This document shows positions 13,101 through 24,295 of a DNA stretch of 64,000 nucleotides, piece after piece. Both the position numbers and the translations under genes were made by a program. The DNA lies in contig SIJG01000045.1 of the NCBI GenBank assembly GCA_023374025.1, forward strand, positions 62,001 to 126,000, read 5' to 3'. The first letter of the stretch is position 1; each line of letters begins with the position of its first letter. Source of the stretch: Heterodera schachtii (lineage: Eukaryota > Nematoda > Chromadorea > Rhabditida > Heteroderidae). A model generated the notes under the pieces. It was not told where the DNA came from. It saw only the letters and a program-made list of their open reading frames with translations, and made no database searches.

Positions 13101-16100
13101 AAAATTCCAGTACAATTAGTATCGGCGTTATTAATCTGAGAATGCGGGTGGAATTCCTTGCACTGTTGAGCAGAAAAAGAGATAGCCATTTTTCCAATCT
13201 TTTCACACACAAACACGCCGAGAAAAAAATTCCAGTACAATTAGTATCGGCGTTATTAATCTGAGAATGCGGGTGGAATTCCTTGCACTGTTGAGCAGAA
13301 AAAGAGATAGCCATTTTTCCAATCTTTTCACACACAAACACGCCGAGAAAAAAATTCCAGTACAATTAGTATCGGCGTTATTAATCTGAGAATGCGGGTG
13401 GAATTCCTTGCACTGTTGAGCAGAAAAAGAGATAGCCATTTTTCCAATCTTTTCACACACAAACACGCCGAGAAAAAAATTCCAGTACAATTAGTATCGG
13501 CGTTATTAATCTGAGAATGCGGGTGGAATTCCTTGCACTGTTGAGCAGAAAAAGAGATAGCCATTTTTCCAATCTTTTCACACACAAACACGCCGAGAAA
13601 AAAATTCCAGTACAATTAGTATCGGCGTTATTAATCTGAGAATGCGGTTGGAATTCCTTGCACTGTTGAGCAGAAAAAGAGATAGCCATTTTTCCAATCT
13701 TTTCACACACAAACACGCCGAGAAAAAAATTCCAGTACAATTAGTATCGGCGTTATTAATCTGAGAATGCGGGTGGAATTCCTTGCACTGTTGAGCAGAA
13801 AAAGAGATAGCCATTTTTCCAATCTTTTCACACACAAACACGCCGAGAAAAAAATTCCAGTACAATTAGTATCGGCGTTATTAATCTGAGAATGCGGGTG
13901 GAATTCCTTGCACTGTTGAGCAGAAAAAGAGATAGCCATTTTTCCAATCTTTTCACACACAAACACGCCGAGAAAAAAATTCCAGTACAATTAGTATCGG
14001 CGTTATTAATCTGAGAATGCGGTTGGAATTCCTTGCACTGTTGAGCAGAAAAAGAGATAGCCATTTTTCCAATCTTTTCACATACAAACGCGCCGAGAAA
14101 AAAATTCCAGAACAATTCGTATCGGCGTTATTGTTCTGAGAATGCGGTTGGAATTCCTTGCACTGTTGAGCAGAAAAAGAGATAGCCATTTTTCCAAATT
14201 TTTCACAAACAAACACGCAGAGAAAAAAATTCCAGAACAATTAGTATCGGCGTTATTATTCTGAGAATGCGGTTGGAATTCCTTGCACTGTTGAGCAGAA
14301 AAAGAGATAGCCATTTTTCCAATCTTTTCACACACAAACACGCCGAGAAAAAAATTCCAGTAAAATTAGTATCGGCGTTATTAATCTGAGAATGCGGTTG
14401 GAATTCCTTGCACTGTTGAGCAGAAAAAGAGATAGCCATTTTTCCAATCTTTTCACACACAAACGCGCCGAGAAAAAAATTCCAGTACAATTAGTATCGG
14501 CGTTATTAATCTGAGAATGCGGGTGGAATTCCTTGCACTGTTGAGCAGGAAAAGAGATAGCCATTTTTCCAATCTTTTCACAAACAAACACGCCGAGAAA
14601 AAAATTCCAGTACAATTAGTATCGGCGTTATTGTTCTGAGAATGCGGTTGGAATTCCTATTACTGTTGAGCAGAAAAAGAGATAGCCATTTTTCCAATCT
14701 TTTCACACACAAACGTGCCGAGAAAAAAATTCCAGAACAATTAGTATCGGCGTTATTATTCTGAGAATGCGGTCGGAATTCCTATTACTGTTGAGCAGAA
14801 AAAGAGATAGCCATTTTTCCAAATTTTTCCCAAACAAACGCGCCGAGAAAAAAATTCCAGAACAATTAGTATCGGCGTTATTATTCTGAGAATGCGGTCG
14901 GAATTCCTATTACTGTTGAGCAGAAAAAGAGATAGCCATTTTTCCAAATTTTTCACAAACAAACGCGCCGAGAAAAAAATTCCAGTACAATTAGTATCGG
15001 TGTTATTAATCTAGAGAATGCGGTTGGAATTCCTTGCACTGTTGAGCAGGAAAAGAGATAGCCATTTTTCCAATCTTTTCACACACAAACGCGCCGAGAA
15101 AAAAATTCCAGTACAATTAGTATCGGCGTTATTAATCTGAGAATGCGGTTGGAATTCCTTGCACTGTTGAGCAGAAAAAGAGATAGCCATTTTTCCAATC
15201 TTTTCACACACAAACGCGCCGAGAAAAAAATTCCAGTACAATTAGTATCGGCGTTATTAATCTGAGAATGCGGTTGGAATTCCTATTACTGTTGAGCAGA
15301 AAAAGAGATAGCCATTTTTCCAAATTTTTCTCAAACAAACACGCCGAGAAAAAAATTCCAGAACAATTAGTATCGACGTTATTATTCTGAAAATGCGGTT
15401 GGAATTCCTATTACTGTTGAGCAGAAAAAGAGATAGCCATTTTTCCAAATTTTTCACAAACAAACACGCCGAGAAAAAAATTCCAGAACAATTAGTATCG
15501 GCGTTATTAATCTGAGAATGCGGTTGGAATTCCTTGCACTGTTGAGCAGAAAAAGAGATAGCCATTTTTCCAATCTTTTCACACACAAACACGCCGAGAA
15601 AAAAATTCCAGTACAATTAGTATCGGCGTTATTAATCTGAGAATGCGGGTGGAATTCCTTGCACTGTTGAGCAGAAAAAGAGATAGCCATTTTTCCAATC
15701 TTTTCACACACAAACACGCCGAGAAAAAAATTCCAGTACAATTAGTATCGGCGTTATTAATCTGAGAATGCGGGTGGAATTCCTTGCACTGTTGAGCAGA
15801 AAAAGAGATAGCCATTTTTCCAATCTTTTCACACACAAACACGCCGAGAAAAAAATTCCAGTACAATTAGTATCGGCGTTATTAATCTGAGAATGCGGGT
15901 GGAATTCCTTGCACTGTTGAGCAGAAAAAGAGATAGCCATTTTTCCAATCTTTTCACACACAAACACGCCGAGAAAAAAATTCCAGTACAATTAGTATCG
16001 GCGTTATTAATCTGAGAATGCGGGTGGAATTCCTTGCACTGTTGAGCAGAAAAAGAGATAGCCATTTTTCCAATCTTTTCACACACAAACACGCCGAGAA

Positions 16101-17280
16101 AAAAATTCCAGTACAATTAGTATCGGCGTTATTAATCTGAGAATGCGGGTGGAATTCCTTGCACTGTTGAGCAGAAAAAGAGATAGCCATTTTTCCAATC
16201 TTTTCACACACAAACACGCCGAGAAAAAAATTCCAGAACAATTAGTATCGGCGTTATTATTCTGAAAATGCGGTTGGAATTCCTATTACTGTTGAGCAGA
16301 AAAAGAGATAGCCATTTTTCCAAATTTTTCACAAACAAACACGCAGAGAAAAAAATTCCAGAACAATTAGTATCGGCGTGATTATTCTGAGAATGCGGTT
16401 GGAATTCCTATTACTGTTGAGCAGAAAAAGAGATAGCCATTTTTCCAAATTTTTCACAAACAAACACGCCGAGAAAAAAATTCCAGAACAATTAGTATCG
16501 ACGTTATTATTCAGAAAATGCGGGTGGAATTCCTTGCACTGTTGAGCAGAAAAAGAGATAGCCATTTTTCCAATCTTTTCACACACAAACACGCCGAGAA
16601 AAAATTCCAGAACAATTAGTATCGACGTTATTATTCAGAAAATGCGGTTGGAATTCCTATTACTGTTGAGCAGAAAAAGAGATAGCCATTTTTCCAAATT
16701 TTTCACAAACAAACACGCCGAGAAAAAAATTCCAGAACAATTAGTATCGACGTTATTATTCTGAAAATGCGGTTGGAATTCCTATTACTGTTGAGCAGAA
16801 AAAGAGATAGCCATTTTTCCAAATTTTTCTCAAACAAACACGCCGAGAAAAAAATTCCAGAACAATTAGTATCGACGTTATTATTCAGAAAATGCGGTTG
16901 GAATTCCTATTACTGTTGAGCAGAAAAAGAGATAGCCATTTTTCCAAATTTTTCTCAAACAAACACGCCGAGAAAAAAATTCCAGAACAATTAGTATCGA
17001 CGTTATTATTCGAGAAATGCGGTTGGAATCCTATTACTGTTGAGCAGAAAAAGAGATAGCCATTTTTTCCAAATTTTTCACACACAAACACGCCGAGAAA
17101 AAATTTCCAGTACAATTAGTATCGACGTTATTATTCAGAAATGCGGTTGGAATTCCTATTACTGTTGAGCAGAAAAAGAGATAGCCATTTTTCCAAATTT
17201 TTCTCAAACAAACACGCAGAGAAAAAAATTCCAGAACAATTAGTATCGGCGTGATTATTCTGAGAAATGCGGTTGGAATT
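7190..17280. repeat. Satellite array, 125-bp unit, about 80 copies
   Basis: The unit runs from TCCAAATTTTTC through AAACACGCCGAGAAAAAAAT, TTAGTATCGACG, ATGCGGTTGGAATTCC and GAGCAGAAAAAGAGATAGCC. Period is 125 bp throughout. Two main variants occur. Type A has CCTATTACTG and AAATTTTTC, and fills 7190-12830, most of 14640-15480 and 16240-17280. Type B has CCTTGCACTG and AATCTTTTCACACAC, and fills about 12870-14600 and 15500-16230. A sub-variant of A (ACGCAGAG with CGGCGTGATTATTCTGAGA) occurs at both outer edges and sporadically from 10200 to 12300. Reverse-strand ORFs of about 95 aa span unit boundaries only because 125 is not a multiple of three; they are not genes. Confidence 0.98.
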
Positions 17281-17285
17281 CCATT

Positions 17286-20200
17286 TTCTATACGCGTGAG
17301 GAACAGAACTTATTAGGTTATTATTTAGTGTCATTCTTTTATTGGAAGATCTCTTCCGAAAGTTAAAAATTTGAAATGTGACCGGAAATGCCAAAAATTT
17401 CAATCTTTTTAATATTAAAGAAAAAAATTCATTAAAATGTTTTTTTATTTTTCCCATGATAGTCTGCTAATATGAAGACTGATTTACATAAATGTGATTT
17501 ATCGGCACAAAGTATAAATTAATTAGGAGAAAAAACTGTTCGCGAAGGAAATCTAAACCCAAATTACATTCTGTTGTCCCAATTGTTCACTGTGACAAAA
17601 AGGTGGGAGATTAATGAAAATTGCATATGTGTACAAACGCACAAATAAATGGTGCACATGTCTTTTATTTCTATGCTTGTTTAGGAACAGAAACTTTTAA
17701 TTGTTTTATTTAGTGTCTGTATTTTATTGGAATGTCTCTTCCAGAAAGTTAAAAAATTTGAAATGTGACCGGAAATGCCAAAAATTTCAATCTTTTTAAT
17801 AATTAAGAGAAAAAAATTTTCATTTAAATGATTTTTTTATTTTTCCCATGATAGTCTGCTAATATGAAGACTGATTTACATAAATGTGATTTATCGGCAC
17901 AAAGTATAAATTAATTAGGAGAAAAAACTGTTCGCGAAGGAAATCTAAACCCAAATTACATTCTGTTGTCCCAATTGTTCACTGTGACAAAAAGGTGGGA
18001 GATTAATGAAAATTGCATATGTGTACAAACGCACAAATAAATGGTGCACATGTCTTTTATTTCTATGCTTGTTTAGGAACAGAAACATTTAATTGTTTTA
18101 TTTAGTGTCTGTATTTTATTGGAATATCTCTTCCAGAAAGTTAAAAAATTTGAAATGTGACCGGAAATGCCAAAAATTTCAATCTTTTTAATAATTAAGA
18201 GAAAAAAATTTTCATTTAAATGATTTTTTTATTTTTCCCATGATAGTCTGCTAATATGAAGACTGATTTACATAAATGTGATTTATCGGCACAAAGTATA
18301 AATTAATTAGGAGAAAAAACTGTTCGCGAAGGAAATCTAAACCCAAATTACATTCTGTTGTCCCAATTGTTCACTGTGACAAAAAGGTGGGAGATTAATG
18401 AAAATTGCATATGTGTACAAACGCACAAATAAATGGTGCACATGTCTTTTATTTCTATGCTTGTTTAGGAACAGAAACTTTTAATTGTTTTATTTAGTGT
18501 CTGTATTTTATTGGAATGTCTCTTCCAGAAAGTTAAAAAATTTGAAATGTGACCGGAAATGCCAAAAATTTCAATCTTTTTAATAATTAAGAGAAAAAAA
18601 TTTTCATTTAAATGATTTTTTTATTTTTCCCATGATAGTCTGCTAATATGAAGACTGATTTACATAAATGTGATTTATCGGCACAAAGTATAAATTAATT
18701 AGGAGAAAAAACTGTTTGCGAAAGAAATCTAAACCCAAATTACATTCTGTTGTCCCAATTGTTCACTGTGACAAAAAGGTGGGAGATTAATGAAAATTGC
18801 ATATGTGTACAAACGCACAAATAAATGGTGCACATGTCTTTTATTTCTATGCTTGTTTAGGAACAGAAACTTTTAATTGTTTTATTTAGTGTCTTTATTT
18901 TATTGGAATATCTCTTCCAGAAAGTTAAAAAATTTGAAATGTGACCGGAAATGCCAAAAATTTCAATCTTTTTAATAATTAAGAGAAAAGAATTTTCATT
19001 TAAATGATTTTTTTATTTTTCCCATGATAGTCTGCTAATATGAAGACTGATTTACATAAATGTGATTTATCGGCACAAAGTATAAATTAATTAGGAGAAT
19101 AAACTGTTTGCGAAAAGAAATCTAAACCAAAATTACATTCTGTTGTCCCAATTGTTCACTGTGACAAAAAGGTGGGAGATTAATGAAAATTGCATATGTG
19201 TCCGAGAAGCACAAATAAATGGTGAACATGTCTTTTATTTCTATGCTTGTTTAGGAACAGAAACATTTAATTGTTTTATTTAGTGTCTGTATTTTATTGG
19301 AATATCTCTTCCAGAAAGTTAAAAAATTTGAAATGTGACCGGAAATGCCAAAAATTTCAATCTTTTTAATAATTAAGAGAAAAAAATTTTCATTTAAATG
19401 ATTTTTTTATTTTTCCCATGATAGTCTGCTAATATGAAGACTGATTTACATAAATGTGATTTATCGGCACAAAGTATAAATTAATTAGGAGAAAAAACTG
19501 TTTGCGAAAAGAAATCTAAACCCAAATTACATTCTGTTGTCCCAATTGTTCACTGTGACAAAAAGGTGGGAGATTAATGAAAATTGCATATGTGTACAAA
19601 CGCACAAATAAATGGTGCACATGTCTTTTATTTCTATGCTTGTTTAGGAACAGAAACATTTAATTGTTTTATTTAGTGTCTGTATTTTATTGGAATATCT
19701 CTTCCAGAAAGTTAAAAAATTTGAAATGTGACCGGAAATGCCAAAAATTTCAATCTTTTTAATAATTAAGAGAAAAAAATTTTCATTTAAATGATTTTTT
19801 TATTTTTCCCATGATAGTCTGCTAATATGAAGACTGATTTACATAAATGTGATTTATCGGCACAAAGTATAAATTAATTAGGAGAAAAAACTGTTTGCGA
19901 AAAGAAATCTAAACCCAAATTACATTCTGTTGTCCCAATTGTTCACTGTGACAAAAAGGTGGGAGATTAATGAAAATTGCATATGTTTCGAGAAGCACAA
20001 ATAAATGGTGAACATGTCTTTTGTTTCTATGCTTGTTTAGGAACAGAAACATTTAATTGTTTTATTTAGTGTCTTTATTTTATTGGAATATCTCTTCCAG
20101 AAAGTTAAAAAATTTGAAATGTGACCGGAAATGCCAAAAATTTCAATCTTTTTAATAATTAAGAGAAAAAATTTTTCATTTAAATGATTTTTTTATTTTT

Positions 20201-20460
20201 CCCATGATAGTCTGCTAATATGAAGACTGATTTACATAAATGTGATTTATCGGCACAAAGTATAAATTAATTAGGAGAATAAACTGTTTGCGAAAAGAAA
20301 TCTAAACCAAAATTACATTCTGTTGTCCCAATTGTTCACTGTGACAAAAAGGTGGGAGATTAATGAAAATTGCATATGTTCCGAGAAGCACAAATAAATG
20401 GTGAACATGTCTTTTGTTTCTATGCTTGTTTAGGAACAGAAACATTTAATTTTTTTATTT
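17286..20460. repeat. Tandem array, about 392-bp unit, eight copies
   Basis: The string AGTCTGCTAATATGAAGACT recurs at 17461, 17853, 18245, 18637, 19029, 19423, 19816 and 20209, giving a period of 392-394. Units include TCACTGTGACAAAAAGGTGG and TTCCCATGATAG. Later copies carry shared changes (GTCCGAGAAGCAC or TTCGAGAAGCAC in place of GTACAAACGCAC), suggesting block-wise amplification. The sequence ACGCGTGAGGAA stands at both outer borders (17292 and 20464). Inside the array the same place reads GCTTGTTTAGGAA. Confidence 0.97.
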
Positions 20461-20463
20461 ATG

Positions 20464-20704
20464 ACGCGTGAGGAAATGACCAAAGCAACTTTTGCTCGGA
20501 CCCCTGCGGAGGCGGGCCTACAACCCGGAAGTGAAACGAAGCAAGTTTTTTGTTGGGGCCTTCCGGATGAGGATGCTCAATTTCCGGCTCAGCTTTTTTA
20601 TTGATTTGAAAAATGCCCTAAACCATTCACCATTTTCGTCTCAGTTTGGTCCTGTTGCACAACAACGTCGTTCGGTGCCGCCGTCGCTTCAAGTGTCAAA
20701 TTTT
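20464..20704 (-). CDS. Possible alternative 3' exons of the 97-aa gene
   Basis: Downstream of the short stop, the reverse strand has two more coding-like blocks. One starts after TTTTAG at 20704 and reads NLTLEATAAPNDVVVQQDQ. The other reads EPEIEHPHPEGPNKK and continues to SFPHAS and a TAA at about 20464, followed at once by ATAAA. Exon three (ending in phase 1 at 20924) joins the first block in phase, giving an alternative C-terminus. The gap between the two blocks would be an intron of only about 31 nt, which is suspiciously short. They may instead be a neighbouring or eroded gene. Confidence 0.35.
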
Positions 20705-20768
20705 CTAAAATTAAAATTTCATTCGTGTGCACCCCTCTGATCAAAAAACCAGTAGTTAGTAATTGTTG

Positions 20769-21294
20769 TTACTGTTTCTGAGGTGCTGTCTTCTTTCTTT
20801 TATTCACCGGCGCGCGTTGCTGTGAATTTGGTGGTTGCTGCTCATTTCCCGGTGTGCCTGGATTTTTTTGAATTTTCAAAAATTAATATCATTCAAAAAC
20901 CCTTCCCATCCCATGGTTCAAACCATTGGGTTCCGCTGATCCTTGCGGCGCCGTTCTCTGCAACTCTTCTGTTGGACATGCGCGGGAAGAAACGTCCATT
21001 TTTTCAACTCGGACAACAACTTCATCCTAAAAAATTTAAGAAATGTGAAAGAAAACGAAAATTCACTTTACATCCCATCCCCAACCTGGTGTTGTTCCAC
21101 TGTTTTCAACCCTTTGTCGATGCGTTCTGGAATGGCCGAGGTCCTTTTGACGGGTCGTGAAGACGACACTGACCACTGCTGTAAAGTTAATTTATGTTAT
21201 TTGAAAACAAAAAGAAAAATACATTAATTTTTAAGACGGCAAACTGAAATGCAGTTCGCTTCCCTCTAGCGTACACATAATTTACCCGACTCAT
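20769..21294 (-). CDS. Small unidentified four-exon gene, 97 aa
   Basis: Read on the reverse strand, the exons 21294-21286, 21178-21086, 21026-20924 and 20857-20769 join in phase and give a 97-aa protein starting MSRQWSVSSSRPVKRTS and ending KRKKTAPQKQ before TAA. Each junction is GT-AG with T-rich acceptors (TTTCTTGTAG right before the ATG, TTTACAG, TTTTTTTAG, AAATCCAG). The acceptor two bases before the ATG would suit trans-splicing of a spliced leader. The product is polar, rich in Gln, Pro, Ser and charged residues, with a basic KRKK that could be a nuclear localisation signal. It has no signal peptide or membrane segment. I do not recognise the family. The exon model rests on phase agreement and good splice sites; expression is unproven. 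Confidence 0.55.
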
Positions 21295-21299
21295 TCCTA

Positions 21300-22190
21300 C
21301 AAGAAATAAGAAAGAATAAATATTATGCTCAAACATTGGCAATCAATTTTCCATTCGTAGAGTTTGGTTATCCCTTCCCCCTCAATAAATGGTGCCATCG
21401 TTGACCTATCCCCCCCCCCTGCCTTCGCTTCGCCATTGTTGTTCTTTCTCTCTCTTGCCTTCACGCGCTCTCAATCTCCCCTTCACTCTCTCCTTCTTCG
21501 CCTTCCTCGTGCTTTACTCTCTCTTTCTATTTCTCTCCTTCTTCGTTCTTTACTCTCTCTCTCTCTCTTTCTCTTCGTGCTGCCCCCCTCACACATTCTC
21601 TTATCGCTGCTGCCATCTGCAAACGCTGACCCTGCCGCCCGCCTGCCGCGCCGAGCGGCGCGGCAAAACACAAAAGCGCAACCCCCCCCCCCCTTTTTTT
21701 CGTAAAATTTGTCAAACTTTTATTTTTAAATTGCGGTAAAAAAAAAGTTTTACCCCCCCCCCTTATTTTGTAAAATTTATTAAACTTTTTTTTGCGCTAA
21801 AAAAGTTAAATGCGGTAAAAATCAAAGAAGCCGCCGCTGCCCTCCCCTCACTCTCGCGCTCCCCCCACCCCTCCCCTCACTCTCGCGCACCCCACCCGTG
21901 CCACAGGCACGGGTTCGCGCGGTAAAAATTGACATCAAAGGCGCCGACCTGTCAATCATTTTCACACCCCGCTACGCATGTTGTAAGCTAACTACTTATA
22001 ACTCCCATGTATAATATTAAAAACAATAATATAAAGGATGAAAAGTAAATGTTAATGTACAGAAATAGTTAATTTAAATGTGCATATTTAAATTAACTTA
22101 TTTTTTCAACTTAATTTCAACGTATAATTTAATTAATAAACATTCAAAATAACATTGTAAATAAAATAGTTATAAAAATTTAACGGAACT
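21300..22190. repeat. Pyrimidine-rich low-complexity region
   Basis: From 21380 to 21900 the + strand is dominated by CTCTCT and long C runs. A motif of C run, TTTTGTAAAATTT, then AAACTTTT is duplicated at about 21685 and 21755. No gene is supported; ORFs on both strands reflect the biased composition. The last 280 bases are AT-rich. Confidence 0.7.
21894..21914. other. Perfect 9-bp hairpin
   Basis: ACCCGTGCC, ACA, GGCACGGGT forms a perfect 9-bp stem with a 3-nt loop, between C-rich repeats and a GCGCGG motif. Function unknown. Confidence 0.6.
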
Positions 22191-22198
22191 ATTATTAA

Positions 22199-22771
22199 TA
22201 GGGTTTGTAATTATATGGAAATCCATATTTTCATATTTTTCCATATTTCGCGATTTATGTCCATATTTCCATACTTCTCCATATTTTGGCATTATTTCCA
22301 TATTTATACCCATATTTTGCAATTTTCCAAAAAGCCTCTATTAGAACGGCCCCTAGCAGCTAAATTGACCTTTTGGACACCAAAAACCGGAAAATTTTTC
22401 AAAGAATCATTTTTTAGCAAAATTTTCACGAAAATATTGATGAAATATAAATTTTCTTAAAAAAAGGTTAATTTATGTCAAAAATTAAACAAAAAGCGAA
22501 AATTTCGCTTTTCAGGTTGATTTTTCGCTAAAATGAGTAAATTTTAAGGTGTATCGTGTTTTTGCTAAAATGATTTTTAATATAGTATTTAGCCATTTTT
22601 TAGGGGTTTACCTTACATTGAGCGAATTTGAAGGAATTTTGAAAATTTACACCTCAATTTGGAAAAATTTATGTCGAAATTTTTGCCTTTTTATGTCCAT
22701 ATTTCACGATTTGTTGTCCATATTTTATGGCCATATTTCGCGTTTTTATTTCCATATAATTACAAACCCTA
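22199..22771. mobile_element. hAT-type MITE with 8-bp target duplication
   Basis: Inverted ends TAGGGTTTGTAATTATATGG at 22199 and its reverse complement ending at 22771. The element is flanked by the perfect 8-bp direct repeat ATTATTAA (22191-22198 and 22772-22779). An 8-bp duplication with TAGGG ends fits the hAT superfamily. The 573-bp interior repeats CCATATTT-like strings and codes for nothing. It inserted into AT-rich sequence. Confidence 0.88.
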
Positions 22772-23007
22772 ATTATTAATTAGGATATATTTGAAAAAAA
22801 GTTTGATTCATAAAAAACTTTTTCTGAGTGTTTAATTTAATAATTAGCAATACAGCACATCTGCTCCAATTACGTTCCATTCTAAATTATTAGAGACTAA
22901 AAGCTAACAATGTAATATTTATTCAAAGTAATTCTCTATTAATGTTCGTAAATTAAAATAATTAATTAATTGCAAAATTATAAGCCAAAACATGCTTCCA
23001 GGGCTTT

Positions 23008-23306
23008 CCAGGGTCGCTGATCACGAATCCGGCATCCATTTCGACCTTTTTCGAACCCCAAACCAGAATTAGAACAAAAAGTCGAAAATTCAGAAAATTT
23101 CAAAATTCACTTTGTTTCTAAAATAGATTAAAACAATCAAAATTAACTAGAAATCATTGAAAACACCAGAAAATAATCTTTCTGCACAAATTGTAACCAA
23201 AAAGTAAATTTTGAAATTTTTTGAATTTTCGACTTTTTGTTCGAAATCGAGTCCGGGGTTCAAAATAGGTCGAAATGGATGCCGGATTCTTGATCAGCGA
23301 CCCTGG
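23008..23306. mobile_element. Palindromic foldback MITE, about 300 bp
   Basis: The left arm starts CCAGGGTCGCTGATCACGAA and continues through TCCGGCATCCATTTCGACC. The right arm is its imperfect reverse complement ending GATCAGCGACCCTGG. Arms of over 100 bp pair with mismatches (both contain TTTTCGACTTTTTGTTC in one orientation). No clear target duplication is visible. Related half copies occur at 29811-29872 and near 45960. Confidence 0.75.
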
Positions 23307-23464
23307 TTGGGGCACCATCTATACCCTTTATTGTTGTCATGTTCACCGGGGATGGAATTCTGACGCCCAAAAGAAAACAAAGAGGAAAAAGGGAGAGAAA
23401 AAAGAAAAAGAGGAAGGAAAAAGGAAAAAACAAGAAAATGGATCGTAGAAATCAAGGAAAATTC

Positions 23465-24020
23465 CGTTAATTACGTTCGACTAACCCTGAGGAGTGGGAT
23501 TTGTCAAACGTAAAAAAATGGAGACTTGAAAATTAACTAATTTCCATTAAGAAATTTCGCTAAAATTTTCCAATTCAGCTACGTTCGACACTCTTTCCTT
23601 ACGTTCGACGAATTCTGCTGAAGAAGATTCGTCGAACGTAAGAGGAGAGGCTGAAAAATTCCTAAAATATTGCCTGTTTTTTTAATAATTATAAATTTTG
23701 AACTTTCTTAAAAATAGACAAAAATGAGCAAAAAATCGGTCCTTTTTGACAAAGTTTATTAACGAATTACACTCAAATTGTCAAAAAATTTCCCGGCGGC
23801 GCCTATCGGCACCGCCGCCCCCCCCCCCCTGTTCCCGAAAATTTTTAGGAAAAACCGCGCCGAAAAAAGAGGTACGAAAAATAAAAAAAGGTCGCCAAAA
23901 AGTGGCAAACGGTTTAGCAAAAAAAAAAAGGTCTTCACTGGGTAAAATAAGCAAAAAATGGTCGAACGTAGGAAAATGGGGCTCTGACCCCCCCCATGGG
24001 TAGGTCAAAGTCGAACGTAG
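23465..24020. repeat. Cluster of ACGTTCGAC motifs in mirrored order
   Basis: ACGTTCGAC occurs forward at 23473, 23581 and 23601, then reversed (GTCGAACGT) at 23631, 23961 and 24010. The inner pair forms a perfect 16-bp stem, CTTACGTTCGACGAAT at 23598-23613 and its complement at 23627-23642, around a 13-nt loop. Three forward copies followed by three reversed copies suggests a foldback element. It lies between two inverted-repeat elements and the end of the carrier gene. Confidence 0.6.
23793..23817. repeat. Dispersed GC-rich hairpin repeat, copy 1
   Basis: CCGGCGGCGCC, TATCGGCA, CCGCCG: a GC-rich hairpin inside an otherwise AT-rich repeat. The same core with similar flanks (AAATTTTCCC before, C run and GTTCCCAAAA after) recurs at 27430, 35401 (reversed), 36327 and 37897. 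Confidence 0.75.
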
Positions 24021-24295
24021 GACCCGTTCACTGACCACCCCCTTGCACAGGTATGTTCTACTCTCATGTCAGTGTTTTTTGCTAAAGTAAAAGGGTGGCG
24101 TGTTGTGGTTTTTTTGACGATAAAATGTCGCGCGTGTGTATTCACAATGTCAAGACAATTAATTAAAACAAAATAAAATAAATAAATAAAAAACCAATGG
24201 TTGGAAATGGACATAGAAATGGAGAGAGAGGATAGATGATGATTAATTATAGTAATTAATTGCTTTTTGCATCATCGGCTTTTCCTCTTTCTCCT

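Noticed and set aside
12760..16592. Serial 87-119-aa reverse ORFs
   Set aside because: Readings of the 125-bp satellite through three frames, created because the unit lacks stops on that strand.
4511..20460. CRISPR-like array
   Set aside because: Repeats are contiguous with no unique spacers, and the window is clearly eukaryotic.
21364..21739. Leu/Ser/Pro-rich forward ORFs of 113-116 aa
   Set aside because: Produced by CT-rich low-complexity sequence; no splice sites or conserved motifs.
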